DNA of 64,000 nucleotides, from contig CM022673.1 of assembly GCA_012295275.1 (NCBI GenBank), positions 17,485,810 to 17,549,809 of the forward strand. Reading direction: 5' to 3'. The notes under the pieces are model-generated. The model was not told the DNA's origin. It did no database searches and saw only the letters and a program-made list of their open reading frames with translations. Positions 1-31,500 of the stretch are shown one piece after another. The position numbers and the translations under genes were made by a program. The DNA comes from Chrysomallon squamiferum (lineage: Eukaryota; Mollusca; Gastropoda; Neomphalida; Peltospiridae). The first letter of the stretch is position 1. Each line of letters starts with the position of its first letter.

Positions 1-1110
1 ATCTGCACACTAACATTTTAAACAGACTTCTTATGCTGAGTGTCATATCGTACAGAGAAATATTTTGAAATTTGGATGGCTTTACACACATAAATACACA
101 AAACACACACACACGCAACATGCATATACACACACACAGCTACAATCAAAAACACTCACCCACACCCACACCCACATTTCTTTAATAAAATAACAAACTT
201 TCCTTTAATCTTACTCGTGTCGGGACAGTACGTGCCATGATACTTTGATAAACTAAGACTGATGTCACGAACTCTCTCGATTTGTACACGAACTACAGCC
301 CACATTCTGAGTCTGTGTTCAGTCATTAACAAAACAACAGTAATTAAATAAATGATTAATCTCTTTCTCTTTTAAAGTAACGTAATTTCAAAATAACAGA
401 CTCTGATACCGACGGACGCTGTGACGCCATTAGACGTTGTAATTGTGATATTTATCTACGAGATGTAGAATAATAACAATTATAAACGTGGAAAAGAACT
501 CGCTGTGCTTTGATACAACGTAGCCATTTGGCAGACTTCGCTGTTGTAATTGGTAGGTATGTGAAGTTCAAACGTCACGTACAGGTTCTCCGTCTATTTG
601 TTTGTATTAGCGAGAACAAGTTACATACACCAGATAAGATGTGTTTTTTTAACAATTTCATTTATTTTTGTTTTATTCACCCCAGTGACACTCTCGGCTA
701 TGTATGTAAAAAATGTCTCGCAGTAGAAAGAACACACAGCTTTGAGACAAAGAACACTGATCTGAGAATGTAATGGTCGCAAAATCCACCCTCCTCGTGC
801 AGCTCATTGCTTTATTTCCCGTTCTAGTCCGTGCTCCTATTAATGGCTTATCTATAAACGTGGTTTGTTCTTCCCAGTCGCTTGCAATTTCTGAAAGAGT
901 GACAGCGAGATACTTTTAATTTTTATACATATACTTCACTTTTGACGTTTTGTTTAAATATATATAAAAAGTCACCGCCTAAACTGTTTTGACCTTGTGA
1001 AAGAAGTTACAGTCATTTTCTTTTAAAAATAAAATTTGGTTCTTTTAGTAATTATCATGGTTTAATTTAAAATATAAATGATTAATTTTTTTTTTTTATG
1101 TATTATTATT

Positions 1111-1142
<32 letters not shown>

Positions 1143-1447
1143 TTTTTTGTTGTTGTTGTTTCCTTTTTTTTTCTTACTACTTCAGTAAATTCAATTCTGC
1201 GTAAAACATTAAAAATAAGAGAAAAATGTGTAAACTTTCCCACACTCAGACCACATCTTACACATCCTTCTAGAATGGTTCACTAACTAGTAAGAATGCA
1301 TTTTACAGTAAATAGGAGTAAAGTAGTGATGATGATGATGATGATAATAATAATAATAATGCTGGGCAAAAATACAAAAATACAAATATAATGTTATTTA
1401 AATAACATTAAACGTATTGCTTTCGAATAGCCGTGTGAATGTTTAGC

Positions 1448-1451
<4 letters not shown>

Positions 1452-1517
<66 letters not shown>
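1452..1517. repeat. (CT)n microsatellite
   Basis: About 33 uninterrupted CT dinucleotides. It is flanked by further low-complexity TTA repeats up to about 1600. Confidence 0.97.
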
Positions 1518-1520
<3 letters not shown>

Positions 1521-1558
1521 ATCTTTGTGATTTCCATTCTGTCTCTTATTTTTATGCT

Positions 1559-1589
<31 letters not shown>

Positions 1590-2394
1590 TTATTATATGT
1601 TGTATATTTCTTGCTTTCTATTTTTCTTATATCTTTAATTTTCATTCAGAACACGTACACACAAATATTAATGATTATAATGCTGTCCTTTCATTCATAA
1701 CCTGACGAGTTTTATGTGTCTTGCTGTGTTAAACTTTTATGTCTTTGTGATCAAAAGCTCAGCGTCAAAATTTAACTGTTCTGCTCGTAAATTTGTGATC
1801 AAGTTTTTTTCACACACACAGTAAAGACACGAACACACGTTTTTCTGTAATCAGATGCGAATCCTAGGCAATTTTATTATCATAGTTAAATATATTAATA
1901 AAAAAAATATAGTTATTTTTACCACAAGAAAGAATAATAGTTATCCGCGTTACTATTAAATTGACTTGGAAATATGTAGTTGGAATATGTATTTATATAT
2001 TTTCATATTAAATTTAATTTTGTTTTGTTTGATGTATTTCTGCTTTTTTTTCTTTTTCTTTATATATTATCTTTTTTATTTTGACTACTTTTAAACCTTA
2101 GAAGGAAATCTAAAATTTTCTGCTTTATTTCTGTTTAACTTTCAACTTTATTGTTTAGCTAACAATGGTGAGATAATTCAAAAGAGCAAAATCGTTAAAA
2201 AATTTTGGTTTTATTATATTTTTTATAATAATGAAAACGGATCATAGTTGATGCGTACAAAACTGGGACAGAGCTTTACTATTTTCATTGTCAATAAGAA
2301 ATAATACAGTGAAACAAACAAACAAACAAACAGATTAATGAATAAATAAATAGAAATATAACAATAATAACAATAATAACAATAATAAGAATAA

Positions 2395-2403
2395 TAATAA
2401 TAA

Positions 2404-2434
<31 letters not shown>

Positions 2435-2530
2435 AAGAAGAAGAAGAAGAAGAAGAAAAAGAAGAAGAAGAAGAAGAAGAAGAAGAAAAAGAAGAAGAAG
2501 AAGGAGGAGGAGGAGGAGGAGGAGGAGGAA
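2395..2530. repeat. (AAT)/(AAG)/(AGG) compound microsatellite
   Basis: An AAT-rich stretch passes into AAG repeats and then AGG repeats, so the plus strand is nearly pure purine for about 125 bases. Such polypurine/polypyrimidine tracts can adopt triplex structures; that is general knowledge, not seen here. Confidence 0.95.
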
Positions 2531-3649
2531 AACAAGAACATTTATTTATTTCTATTATTTTTGGTATAATTATTAATTGTTTTTTTAATTTTTAGATGCT
2601 GTCACAACCGCCTCTATGGTTTGTCTGTGTATTTTCTAAACCACATATCATTCATTCTCGTTAATTTTAAAATCAGCAATATATCTTATTTTAAATTATA
2701 ATGATTAAAAGAGGCAAAACAAACTTTAAAGTCTTCATAACTAAGATTAAAGAATAATAATAAAAAAAAAAATAATAATAAAACGTCTTCCATCTGTCTT
2801 TGGTTACATTTCTGGCAATACAATATATGTTTAAAGAAAGAAAGATGAAAACAACAACAACAACAACATGAAAAAAAAAAGAGAAAAAGAACGACAAATT
2901 TCCCCCCAAAACAATAACATAATTTAAAAGTGCTTTCAGATTTTAAATCATAAACGGAAAAAGAGTTGTCCCCCGCTATGAAATCTTCTTTGAAAGAGTA
3001 AAGAAGGTAAAGGATAAAAGAAAATGCTTCTTCTTTCAAATTTATTTTTGGCGTCTGCCGACTTAGTAATATAACCAATATACATAACATCAAATATATT
3101 GAACTAGATTGGTAGCGCACATCAAAGCCATAGACACACTCAGAAAGCAAATCTGCCAAGAAAAACCACAAGATGCATCTAAATTATAATAATTTTCACA
3201 TGACGTTGGCCATCTTTCGTCTGGCTTCATACGGCCGACGTCACGCAACGACGGCGACGACGGCAATAATGCTGGGCGCCATGGTGTCGCTGTCGTGCCT
3301 GAATAATGGGCAGAAAACACGAACATTCAGATGCGTGTACGCTATTGGTTTTGATATAACAGATGGCAAATGGCAAGTTTTGTTTATAGGTTCCGTTTTA
3401 GCACGAGCTCCGATAATTATTACGTTACAAAGAGACAAAAAGTGAAATGGATCTACGTGTTAAAGTTACAGGTGTTGGGCTGGCATTCAGTGTAGTTGTG
3501 ACGTTAGAATTACACGCCAAACACTTCCATAAAAATCACTGTTACTATCTGAAGACTGGATTGTTCAGAACTTGTCTTCTTTTTTAATTAGTATTATAAT
3601 TTCCCCCCTTTATTTAATTTTATGATTATTATTATTGTTATTGTTGTTG

Positions 3650-3710
<61 letters not shown>

Positions 3711-5514
3711 GTAGTAGTAGTAGTAGTAGTAGTAGTAATAGTAAATAGGTAAAAAAAATATATATATTAAATACATTTTCAAAGTGAAAGCAAAGGTTTC
3801 AAATAATTATTTGTAACAGGGACCTTGGTACGTGTTTCACTACGTACGTCGTTATGTACGTACATCGACAACAAAACAGGGACACAGTTTCAGCTAACGT
3901 CATTTGTGTTTCGCATTTATGTCTTTTTGGACGGATGAAGAGCAAATGTAAGCAGTGTATGAACGTCACAAAAGTAGTTCTGTTTTATTATTTATTTATT
4001 TTTTTATTGTTCTTTTTTTTTTTTTTTTTTTTTGGTAATTGTTGTTTTTACATGTATATTTATTTTTGTACAGTAAGTTATTTATTAAATATTTATTTTT
4101 ATTTGGAGCTTCACTACAGTTTATACATACGTAAGTTAAGTGGTGAAAATATGGTCTGTCTAGACTGTTATTTACATTAATTCCTCTTTATACGTCATTT
4201 TGTTATTCATCGTTTTTTCATTGTACGCATTAACGACTTACACCGAGAATCCTTGTGTATAAAAACAGTAAACAAAGTTAAAATATTTAATACAAAAGAA
4301 AGACAGAGAAACGAACATTTACATGTAAAAACAGACAAACGTACAAATCTACAGAGAGGCAGATGGAAAAACAGCAAATATGAAACCAATTTAGCTAAGA
4401 GCTCGCCAAACTTTATATTAAAAACAACAAGTTACCAAAAGCGTTGTGAATTTCTAAGAAACACAGCACTTGTTTTCAGACAGGTGCAGAGGATCCGATT
4501 TAAGAAAGGAAATAATAAATTTAAAAAACAAAATAAAAAAATAAAACAAAAAAAATAAAAAAAACATCAAATTCAAAAAAACAAACAAAAAAAACAAAAA
4601 CAAAAACAACATCTTTAATAAATCGGCCAAAAGAATCACCTGGAAGTAGTTTTAAAATTTCTAATTTTAAATTTGACATCAGAAGATCCTATGAAATATG
4701 AGTAGCATCAAATAGATTTCATTACCATTATTACAACATAATTAGTTTTATTATATTCTTCTTTCCATCTTGTAGGTCACGGTTGGTAAAGCAATGAGAG
4801 GCACGTGCCGTCCTGCGTGTAGAAATGTGATGTAAATATGTGCTTGCTGTCAGTTCAACAGCTGTATTAACTATGGCAAATAATTAGTGAACAAACTTCA
4901 AAACCTTTTTTTATTTAAATTCTATTTTATTTTAATTTTAATTCATACGACGGTGTTTCCTAAATATTAATGTTTCTCCAATATTTCTTTATTACAAAAA
5001 CAAATCCATTTATTAATACTATTATTTATAATTATTTCTTAATTTTTATTTTGCTGTTTTATTAGCTTAACTACTACTACAGCTACTAAAAAACCGATAT
5101 AGCAATAACAATTACTACTATTGCTAATACTAATACTACTAACACAGCATGAATAATAATAATAATTAGTATAATTATTATTACTATTGCTGTTGCTGCT
5201 GTTCTTATTTTTGTTATTGTTGTTGTTATTGTTTTTACTACTGCAACTACTACAGTTGTTATCATTATTATTATTATTATAATTAAATCTTGTTGTCTGA
5301 AAAAGGCGGAGTTTCCAGATATTTAAGTTTCACAGAATTAAGTATGAATTACGTCATTTAAATACACCACTGCCCACTAACGTCGTGGTCGTAGTAGACA
5401 GTAATTCGTTAACGTCAGCAGATTACTCCAGTCCACGACGCAGACATTCTCAGCTGATCAACACCGTGATGAACGGCTCTCTTTCAGTTTCACTTTCTGC
5501 ACCACGTGATCTGA

Positions 5515-5745
5515 ATATTAATCAAATAATTATTTACATATTCCAGTTTTAATCAAATACTTATTTACATATTCTCGCATTAATCAAATAATTATTTAAA
5601 TATTCCAGCTTTAATCCATTAATTATTTATATTTTCTAGTATTAATCAAATAATTATTTACATATTCTAGTTTTAATCAAATACTTATAATTATTTATTT
5701 ATTCAAATATTAATCAAATAATTATTTTTATATTCACGTTTTAGT
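5515..5745. repeat. Minisatellite, ~31-32 bp unit, about seven degenerate copies
   Basis: The core TTAATCAAATAATTATTTA recurs with spacing of roughly 31-34 bases, followed in most copies by a variant of CATATTCCAGTT. Copies differ by point changes and small indels, so the array is not freshly expanded. No coding potential is seen. Confidence 0.85.
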
Positions 5746-5910
5746 AGTAGTAGTAGTATCAGTAGCAGCAGCAATAGTAGATGCAATAGTAATAACTATA
5801 ACAATAACAAAAAATAATAATAAAAAAATATATAAATAATATAATTACAGTAAATTTTAGTAAAATAAATTAAATGAACTGAATTGAAATTAATTAAACT
5901 GAACTAAATA

Positions 5911-5915
<5 letters not shown>

Positions 5916-5986
<71 letters not shown>
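5916..5986. repeat. (GA)n microsatellite
   Basis: About 35 uninterrupted GA dinucleotides. Confidence 0.97.
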
Positions 5987-5990
<4 letters not shown>

Positions 5991-8018
5991 ATGCTAAACA
6001 TTCACTAAGCAATAAATATAATGTTATTTAAATTAAGGTATAAAAAGTATAACACGGATTAATACTGACTACAAAAATAAGAAAGTAAATACTCTCTGAC
6101 CAAGGCGGCCAGTCATAAATTACGTTTCGCCTGGAATCAAATGAAGTACCGGGATTAACTAATACAAACTGTGTCACGAATGTAGCATTTATTTTCTAGT
6201 AGCTGAAAATGATAAAATATTTTCTAATGAATATTAGACTATATAACACAGTCTGAAGAATCGCGTATCTTTTTTTTTTTCATTTCCTTTTCTTTTTTCT
6301 TCTGCTAAAAAGTAAGTAAAATTTGCAGTCATTGTAGACTTTCACACGCATAAACATACATAAATATGAATTTTAGTCTCTGCAATTCCCAGGTCTGTAT
6401 ATGGTATTTAACTATAAGAAAAGCGAGAATTCGGTACAGTAAAAAAATACATCCACTTGTGATAAATATTGTTATACTGATATCAGCCCGCCGATCATTG
6501 TTAGAGTTTACATTATTTAAGAGATAATTCACAACTGTTCTGTTATCTACCCAGTATTTAAAGAAAAAAAGAGAAAAAAAAAGTAAAAGTATTAATCTTT
6601 ATAAAATAAAATCTTTATTGATACATTTACACTTCTGATTGTGTCACACTACTGAACCGATGTTTAATGGTGGTTTTTTTTTTTTTTTTTTTTTTTTTTT
6701 GAAAATAAATAAATAAATAAACAAGCAAACCCAGAAAAAAAAAAGAAAGAAAGAAAGAAAATATATAAACACTATAAAACATGTTACCCAAAGGCTAAAT
6801 AATTGATTCTTAAATCGATCTAGACTACTTTAAGATGTTCTTTGTTAAGTCAGTTTACATTTTTCATACTGTATTACCCGCCAGATGTCACTACTGTCTG
6901 TGTCGGGGCGACACTTCAAAAAGGGACATAAATATCCGTGATCGACAATTTACCAACTCAGTCTGTTGTTTTAGAGTTTCAACGTGAAATAAGAATTAAC
7001 TGAATGAGTGGTTAGAAAGGCCTACGAATTAATAAATGAATATGCAGATTAAATAAACATGGTGAGAAATATAAAATAAAATAAAATAATGAAATGATTT
7101 TAGATGAAAAAACAATATATATATATAAAAGACATATATATATATACATAAATGTGAAAAAATAAAAATTGGTTAAATAATTGTTTCAGCAGATGTGCTA
7201 TATAAAATTTATACAGACTGCAAACTATAGCAAATACATATATTTGACATCCAGAAAATCGAAGAAAATTTAATGGAAAATGCAGATGCCTGCACTATGC
7301 ATAATTTTCTGAAATTTAAAAACTTTCTGTTTGGAATTAAATTTTTTGGTCAGTATTTTCAAATGCAAATATACAGATTATATTGACAGTAAATGGTTAT
7401 TATAAATGTGAACTAATTCATTTTAGTGATAAATAGCGGGATGGTTTTTTTTTTTTTTTTTTTTTTTTGCCTAACAAATGAAAGAGCAAGAACAAAAGAA
7501 ACAAACAACGAACAAACAAACAAACAAAATAAATAAATAAATAAAATATAAATCCGGGAAAGTCAAATAACAAAAACATAAAAGATAGTATTAACATAAA
7601 TATAAATAAATAAATTAACAATTCCGATACTGTGTGTCTACATAATATATTAACATAGCGCGGAGCAAACATCAGTCATTAAGCTGCTTGTTCTACACTG
7701 ATGCAGTAGTAATTATGACGCATGTTTCGTGTCCCTGACTGCCATTTAGATACCATCGGACCTGGCGCGACTAGGAAATGATTTTCGTCAAACACTGTCG
7801 CTAGCCGTGTCATTAAAAGCGAGCTTGTAGACCAATTCTTTCTTCTTTAATCCGCTTCAGGTTACAACGACTGGGGCTCAGTTTACTCGGCTCCGCGCAG
7901 CTTTTATCATCAACTGATCTATTATTTTAGCTACAAAAATAAGGGCGGTTCCACATCTGTCAGGGGTGTTTGGTGACGACAGCACTGACATTCATTTGAT
8001 AGATAATAATAATAATAA

Positions 8019-8049
<31 letters not shown>

Positions 8050-8491
8050 AAGAAGAATTGGAAACTTAGGTAATTAAATTTAACATCGCGGTCTTCAGTA
8101 TGCCATTATTATGTCTAATAAGATGTTTGAAACTGCAATGCTGCTTTTTTCATTAGCAATAAAGTAGTACACCTTTTCATAGACTGACACCTTTGATAAG
8201 CCTGTCATGGTTGAAATGATGCGCTTTGAATTAAATTATTTTATAAACAACAATGGCAACAACAATATTAAATAAAATAAAATAAATAAATTAAAAAAAA
8301 TAATAATAAAAAATTGTAAAAAATAATAGCAATAACAATAAATAAATAAATAAGGAAAAATCCAAACAATTAAGGTTAAAACATATCTTTTAAATTATTA
8401 ATGTTAAAAAATTAACAAAAAACAAAAACAAGAAAAAAAATCAAGAAGCCCCGCCTTTATCTCATTAGTTCCACCCTTTCAGTTCCAGCGT

Positions 8492-8520
8492 GCAAATTGG
8501 CGTGACGTCAGCCAATTTGC
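8492..8520. promoter_or_regulatory. 29-bp palindrome: CRE flanked by inverted CCAAT boxes
   Basis: Two perfect 10-base arms (GCAAATTGGC and GCCAATTTGC) surround a nine-base centre, GTGACGTCA, which contains a full CRE palindrome TGACGTCA at 8503-8510. Each arm contains a CCAAT box or its complement (ATTGG/CCAAT). CRE and CCAAT are bound by CREB/ATF and NF-Y factors respectively, and paired sites are typical of promoters. No transcript start or gene is evident within about 1 kb on either side, so the target is unknown. Confidence 0.55.
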
Positions 8521-9192
8521 GAGTGTTAATTCCTTCCATGTTGGAATCGATAGTTCAATACTGATATTGCTATAAAGTTACGCCTGGCGTAAACTTACAT
8601 TGTGTTATCTGCTCTAATCGTTAATGTCACGAGAAGTCCCAGTCGAGTGCTCTGCACAGCTGTTGCAGTATTTCTTCATGTGGCGTATTATTGTTTCAAA
8701 AATTGAAAAATGAACATAATTAGAGTCACGAAGGAGATAGTTTTCTCGCTAAGTTAATAAAAAAAATAAAATAAAATAATAATAATAATAAAATAAAAAA
8801 TAAAAAAATAAAACAACTGAAACGAAACATTAGCAGCAAATATTCGCACGTATATTTACATAAATGCATAAGCGCACAAACATATTTGGGTAATAAAATA
8901 AATTTAAGTATTTTTTATATATATTTTCCCATTATGGTCTGATTAAATAGGTGTTTACAACTGCATGTATCTGGTTAAAAACAAAAAGTCATGGTTAAAA
9001 AAAGCATTAAAAAAAAAGCAAAGGGACAGTTAACATATTAATATCATGTGAGTTGTCTCCCATGAACACTCTTACACTATCAACAGGAAAATACCGAGAA
9101 CAAAATCATAATATAAATTAAAGTTTAATATAGTTGCTTATGTTCGTAGATCGTACACTAAATATGTTTATAACTACACAAACATAACTAAA

Positions 9193-9225
<33 letters not shown>

Positions 9226-9547
9226 TTTAATCATGAAAACAACATTATTAATAAGCAATTTTTGAGTTAGTACAATGATGTATTATAATTAAAAAACCTC
9301 AACAAAACAAACAAACAAAACTATCAAAAAATAAATATAACAGTTTTTTTCAGTATACAATAATTATTTCATCATTAAGGTGGCTTCAAATTCTAACAGG
9401 TTTCCTCTCAGTATCCAACAATTTTTGTCTAACCCAGTTTATAAATTATGTTACACTATATTTAGCTGTTCAAACAAGACCCATTTTAAATATACATTTA
9501 TACAGCCATTAATTTATGACTTTTATTACTTTTATTGTTGTTGTTGC

Positions 9548-9590
<43 letters not shown>

Positions 9591-9802
9591 TCATCTGTTT
9601 ATATATTATTTTCTTCTGTTTATTAATTTTTGTCTATTCAAAGCTACAATCATTTTAAATAATATACTAAATTTATTTGGGCTGTACATTAAGTTTAACA
9701 CAGCCACAGACAAATTTTAGTGTTAACAATTTCACTTGTTTTTTTGTCACTGTAGACATGGATACACATATACACATTCAGTGCCTCTGTGTTAAATATA
9801 TT

Positions 9803-9808
9803 TTTATT
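9803..9808 (-). promoter_or_regulatory. Candidate polyadenylation signal for EHHADH
   Basis: AATAAA on the minus strand lies about 85 bases downstream of the EHHADH stop codon. In AT-rich DNA this hexamer is common by chance, so the assignment rests only on its position. Confidence 0.4.
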
Positions 9809-9890
9809 ACTGCTTGTAGATAATTGTGTTTTATCTTATTTTTCAAGATATCACAGAATGTATAGCTTTCTGATCAACATAATTTCAATG

Positions 9891-28003
<18,113 letters not shown>

Positions 28004-28500
28004 TGCCTTAAAATATGAATAAATAACTATTACTCGTTAAGCGCGTAATTTATAATTTTATGAAATACTGCAATACACTGTATCATGCAGAAGTTGTACA
28101 TGAACTTTGAACCGCGATTAGTCTTCTTGTTTCTTTAAGCTGAGTAAGCTATGTTTAGTTTCGTAATCATCCCTCTTTTTATGCCTATTCATAGTAAATT
28201 TTATTATCAGATACATACAGTCTTTGTTGGCTAATTAAACAGGGTAAACGTTTTCATTTGATAAAAGAAAGAAAATGATATTAACAAATTATCATTTTAG
28301 AATTACTTTTAGAATTGCTTTAAGTGCATAAATAGTACATTCTAGTATACTGTATTAATATGTCACGACTTCAATGTTGATCATACCCTTATCTTTCAGA
28401 TTAATGAAGAACAGTTGTTGAAAACACCGTATTAATCACGGTGCGCGCAGAATGTGTGACGGAACTGCTAAATTACCAATCCATAGACTAATCTCCTGTC
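28004..28500. promoter_or_regulatory. Presumed bidirectional promoter, EHHADH/FBXL4
   Basis: The 497 bases between two divergent start codons must hold the 5' ends of both genes unless non-coding first exons lie elsewhere. A CCAAT motif occurs near 28,478 and CG-containing words cluster at 28,430-28,465. No convincing TATA box or initiator could be assigned for either direction. Confidence 0.65.
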
Positions 28501-28577
28501 ATGGGTCTATTACTGAGGCTGCTAGCGATTATGAAACGAGAAAAACGGTGTACGATGGCAACAACAAATTCAGATGA
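28452..28577 (+). other. Upstream overlapping open frame before FBXL4
   Basis: An ATG 49 bases before the FBXL4 start opens a 41-codon frame in a different register that ends inside FBXL4 exon 1. If the transcript starts upstream of 28,452, this frame could lower translation from the main start. The transcript start is unknown, so this is only a possibility. Confidence 0.35.
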
Positions 28578-31500
28578 AGAATCAAATTCGTTATCAAAAA
28601 CTGGGGAAAATTGTCAACAGTCGAGAGCTTTGCAGCCTGGTGTTGGAATAATTGAACAATTTGGACAAGCAGTTATTGATTTTAGTTCACAATATGGAAG
28701 TGACACGAGCATATCCTATACGGCTTGCAATTTAGCTGGTGGTATTAACATTCACCCAAATTACGGCGACTACACCCAAGCTTGTGTATTTGTAAGTTTG
28801 ATTTAGCAATAATATTTAATAAATTATGATAATGCCTGTAATTTCAGTAATATAATTCATCTCAATGCAGAATACAATTTTGATTTATAATCAAATTTTT
28901 TTTCTTTCTGATATTTTAGTATGAATTGCTTATTCAGGATTGTATCAGTCAGCATAACTATTATCAAATGATAGACAAACTAGCAAATAAGTAAATAAAT
29001 TCAAAATAATAATAATGTTTCAGAGAAAATATGGTCCTTGGTGGAATATGACTCCATCAGCAACTAAGAGATTCCGAAGAACTCCCAGTGACTATTACAG
29101 TCAGGATTTTATAGGTAAACATGGTAAATTTGCTGTGTGTGGAAAAACACAAGTGGCAAAAAGTTTAAATTTCTTAAACTATTCATTTTGTACAGAATTT
29201 GGATATGTAGAAAACATTTTCCAAAGAATGTATTAACAACTCAGAACAGTAATAATTATAAAGAGTAATCAGCATGTATTGCTTTGTTAAATATTATCTC
29301 AATCATTCATTATAGTTTATACCAAGAACATATCAGCAAAATAATGCATGATATACATTTACTCTATACCAACAGTAATGTTCCTGACATTCTTTAGCAC
29401 ATAATGTAAATCATAAAGAAAAATATATTTTTTAATTTACATGTTAAAATAGCTATAATCAACATTAAAATGTTAGCATATTCAGTCCAATGTGTTGTAA
29501 TTAATATTACTGTGTATAATTTGAGATGACCAACAATTATACAACAGGGATATTATTATTTTTTTGTTTTGTTTTTTATATTTGATTAGAAATAGTGTTT
29601 GAGAAGAAGGTATATCCAGTAAAAATTGATATCTACGAGACGTACAACCCAGGAGCCATTGTAAAAATACTCGCTTGTGACACTGCAGCAGGAACTGATG
29701 TAGATACTGGAAAAGTAATGTAACTATGGTTGGGATAATTAATTACTCAGTTTTTATTTATTTATTTGTTTGTTTGTATATATATTATATATGTGTATTT
29801 GTATGTTTTATTTGTTTATTTGTGTATGTAATTATTTATGTTTAAATTTTTATTTATTTTTTAAATTTCTGTACTCATTTATTTGTTTGTTTGTTAATTT
29901 ATTTTATTCGTTGTAATTTTAATTATAGTTGTGGATGGATTTTAGATATTTCAAATTCTTTTATTTATCTCATTAAGTAATTAAAGTGCATGGTTTTTTT
30001 TTCAGTCGACGGACTGTGACATTATTCTCAGTGCATCATGTGGGCTGAGATTTCTAACTTTAATGGAAGAAAATGTGTACATTAGAAATGCAAAGCATTT
30101 CACATCAAGTAACTGATGATAAATACATAATAAGTGTCCTCTTGACTTTTCAAAAATAGTTTGTCAATAAATGAAGAGAAAAATCTATTAAATTTTTCAA
30201 ATCAGTTGATTTTGTTATTTCAGGTGGAAAACTCTGTGGTCTGATCGTCCAGAAAGAGCAAGTCTAGAACCCCGGATTTTCTCTCCTCCTCTGATATCAA
30301 CAAACTTTTCTACTGAGTAAGCAACTTTAACACTTTTTTATTTATTATTTAAAACTTTTGCCTAAAAATCAGTGTATTTTATTCACAAATCAATTCTGTG
30401 AAAAACTTTAAGAAATTTAAAAGAATTATCATATTTGTCAGAAAGTTTGTGTGGTACTAGTTGGAATGAGATGTATATTAATAAGTGTTGAGAGAAAAGT
30501 CTGTTTAAGTGAAATGTCTCCATAACAATTTCCATTTATAAACAATTTAAAACAAAAAAAAAAATCTTTTCTGCATATTAGAACATTATCTGATTTTAAA
30601 AATAAAAATATATTTTTCTTAATTTGAATTTAATTTTTATCTTGATTTTTTTTTTTTTTTAATTTTAGTTTGATTAGATTGGAGCTGTGTCATGACTTAC
30701 TAGACTATTACACTGAACTTGATGCAATTGTTCTCCATGGCAGTGAAGAAAATCCCCAACCCTCACACACAAACACACCCCAACAGACAGAGGACCTCAC
30801 TGAAAACTTTCAAGAACTGCAAATCACACATGACAAAAATTCACATACATATGGTCAATTTGAAATGTTACCTGTAAGTAAATAGCAAACATTTGTTTGG
30901 TTTTCACTTTGAGAAATGTTTTGCTAATTTGTATTTTGTGTTGTGAAATTATCAAAATATAGCAAAAAATTCATAATTATGTTTAAAATTATTATAAAAG
31001 TAAGTATCATGTTAAAAAAGAAAATTAAACTTTATTTTAATGCTTTTTTATATAAATAATTGATTATGTTTAAAATTATTAAAAAGTTTGTTAAAAAATA
31101 TAAACTTTATTTTAATTTTTTTTTTCCAGGATGAAGTTATACAGATTATTTTAAGTTATTTAGACACACCTTCTTTAGGAAATGCAGCTCGGACCTGCAA
31201 GTGAGATTTTTAATTTTATTTTATTATAATTGTTGGGGTGGGGTTGTTTGTTTCCCCCCACCATTTATAGAGTTGAAGCATCAGAAACAAAATTTAAATT
31301 TTTTGTTTTTTGTATTAGAACTCAGTTAATGAAATTTATATTAATGATTAATTACTCAGATTTATCTCAACATTATTATCTTCTTAGTCTCCTTTTAACG
31401 ATAGTAATTTTCAAATTCTAAAAATTGCACTGAATTTAATTTAAGTTGACATTTTTAAAATAAATTTGTTTGCTTAATGAAAAATAAAATTTAAAATAAT

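Larger units (their letters stand above)
1..9790. other. Intergenic AT-rich DNA, no gene supported
   Basis: Open frames here are short and mostly translate microsatellites (runs of L, Y, S, I or K). Three patches are less AT-rich (about 3,170-3,560, 5,370-5,500 and 7,680-7,980), but none gives a conserved protein or a chain of plausible exons on either strand. Simple repeats include (CT)n at 1452-1517, (AAG)n/(AGG)n at 2400-2530, (TTA)n/(TAG)n at 3650-3735, (GA)n at 5916-5986, and poly-T runs near 6675 and 7446. A promoter for a gene left of the window could lie here, but nothing shows this directly. Confidence 0.6.

Noticed and set aside
29715-29719. Use of the GTAATG donor at 29715 for FBXL4 exon 3
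   Set aside because: It would put exon 4 out of frame with an early stop, whereas the GT at 29720 preserves [12 protein letters not shown], which fits the family.
30003-30120. Possible extra FBXL4 exon after a TTTTTTCAG at 30005
   Set aside because: Exon 3 ending at 29719 joins exon 4 at 30224 in frame and matches the family with no gap; adding this segment would bring in stops.
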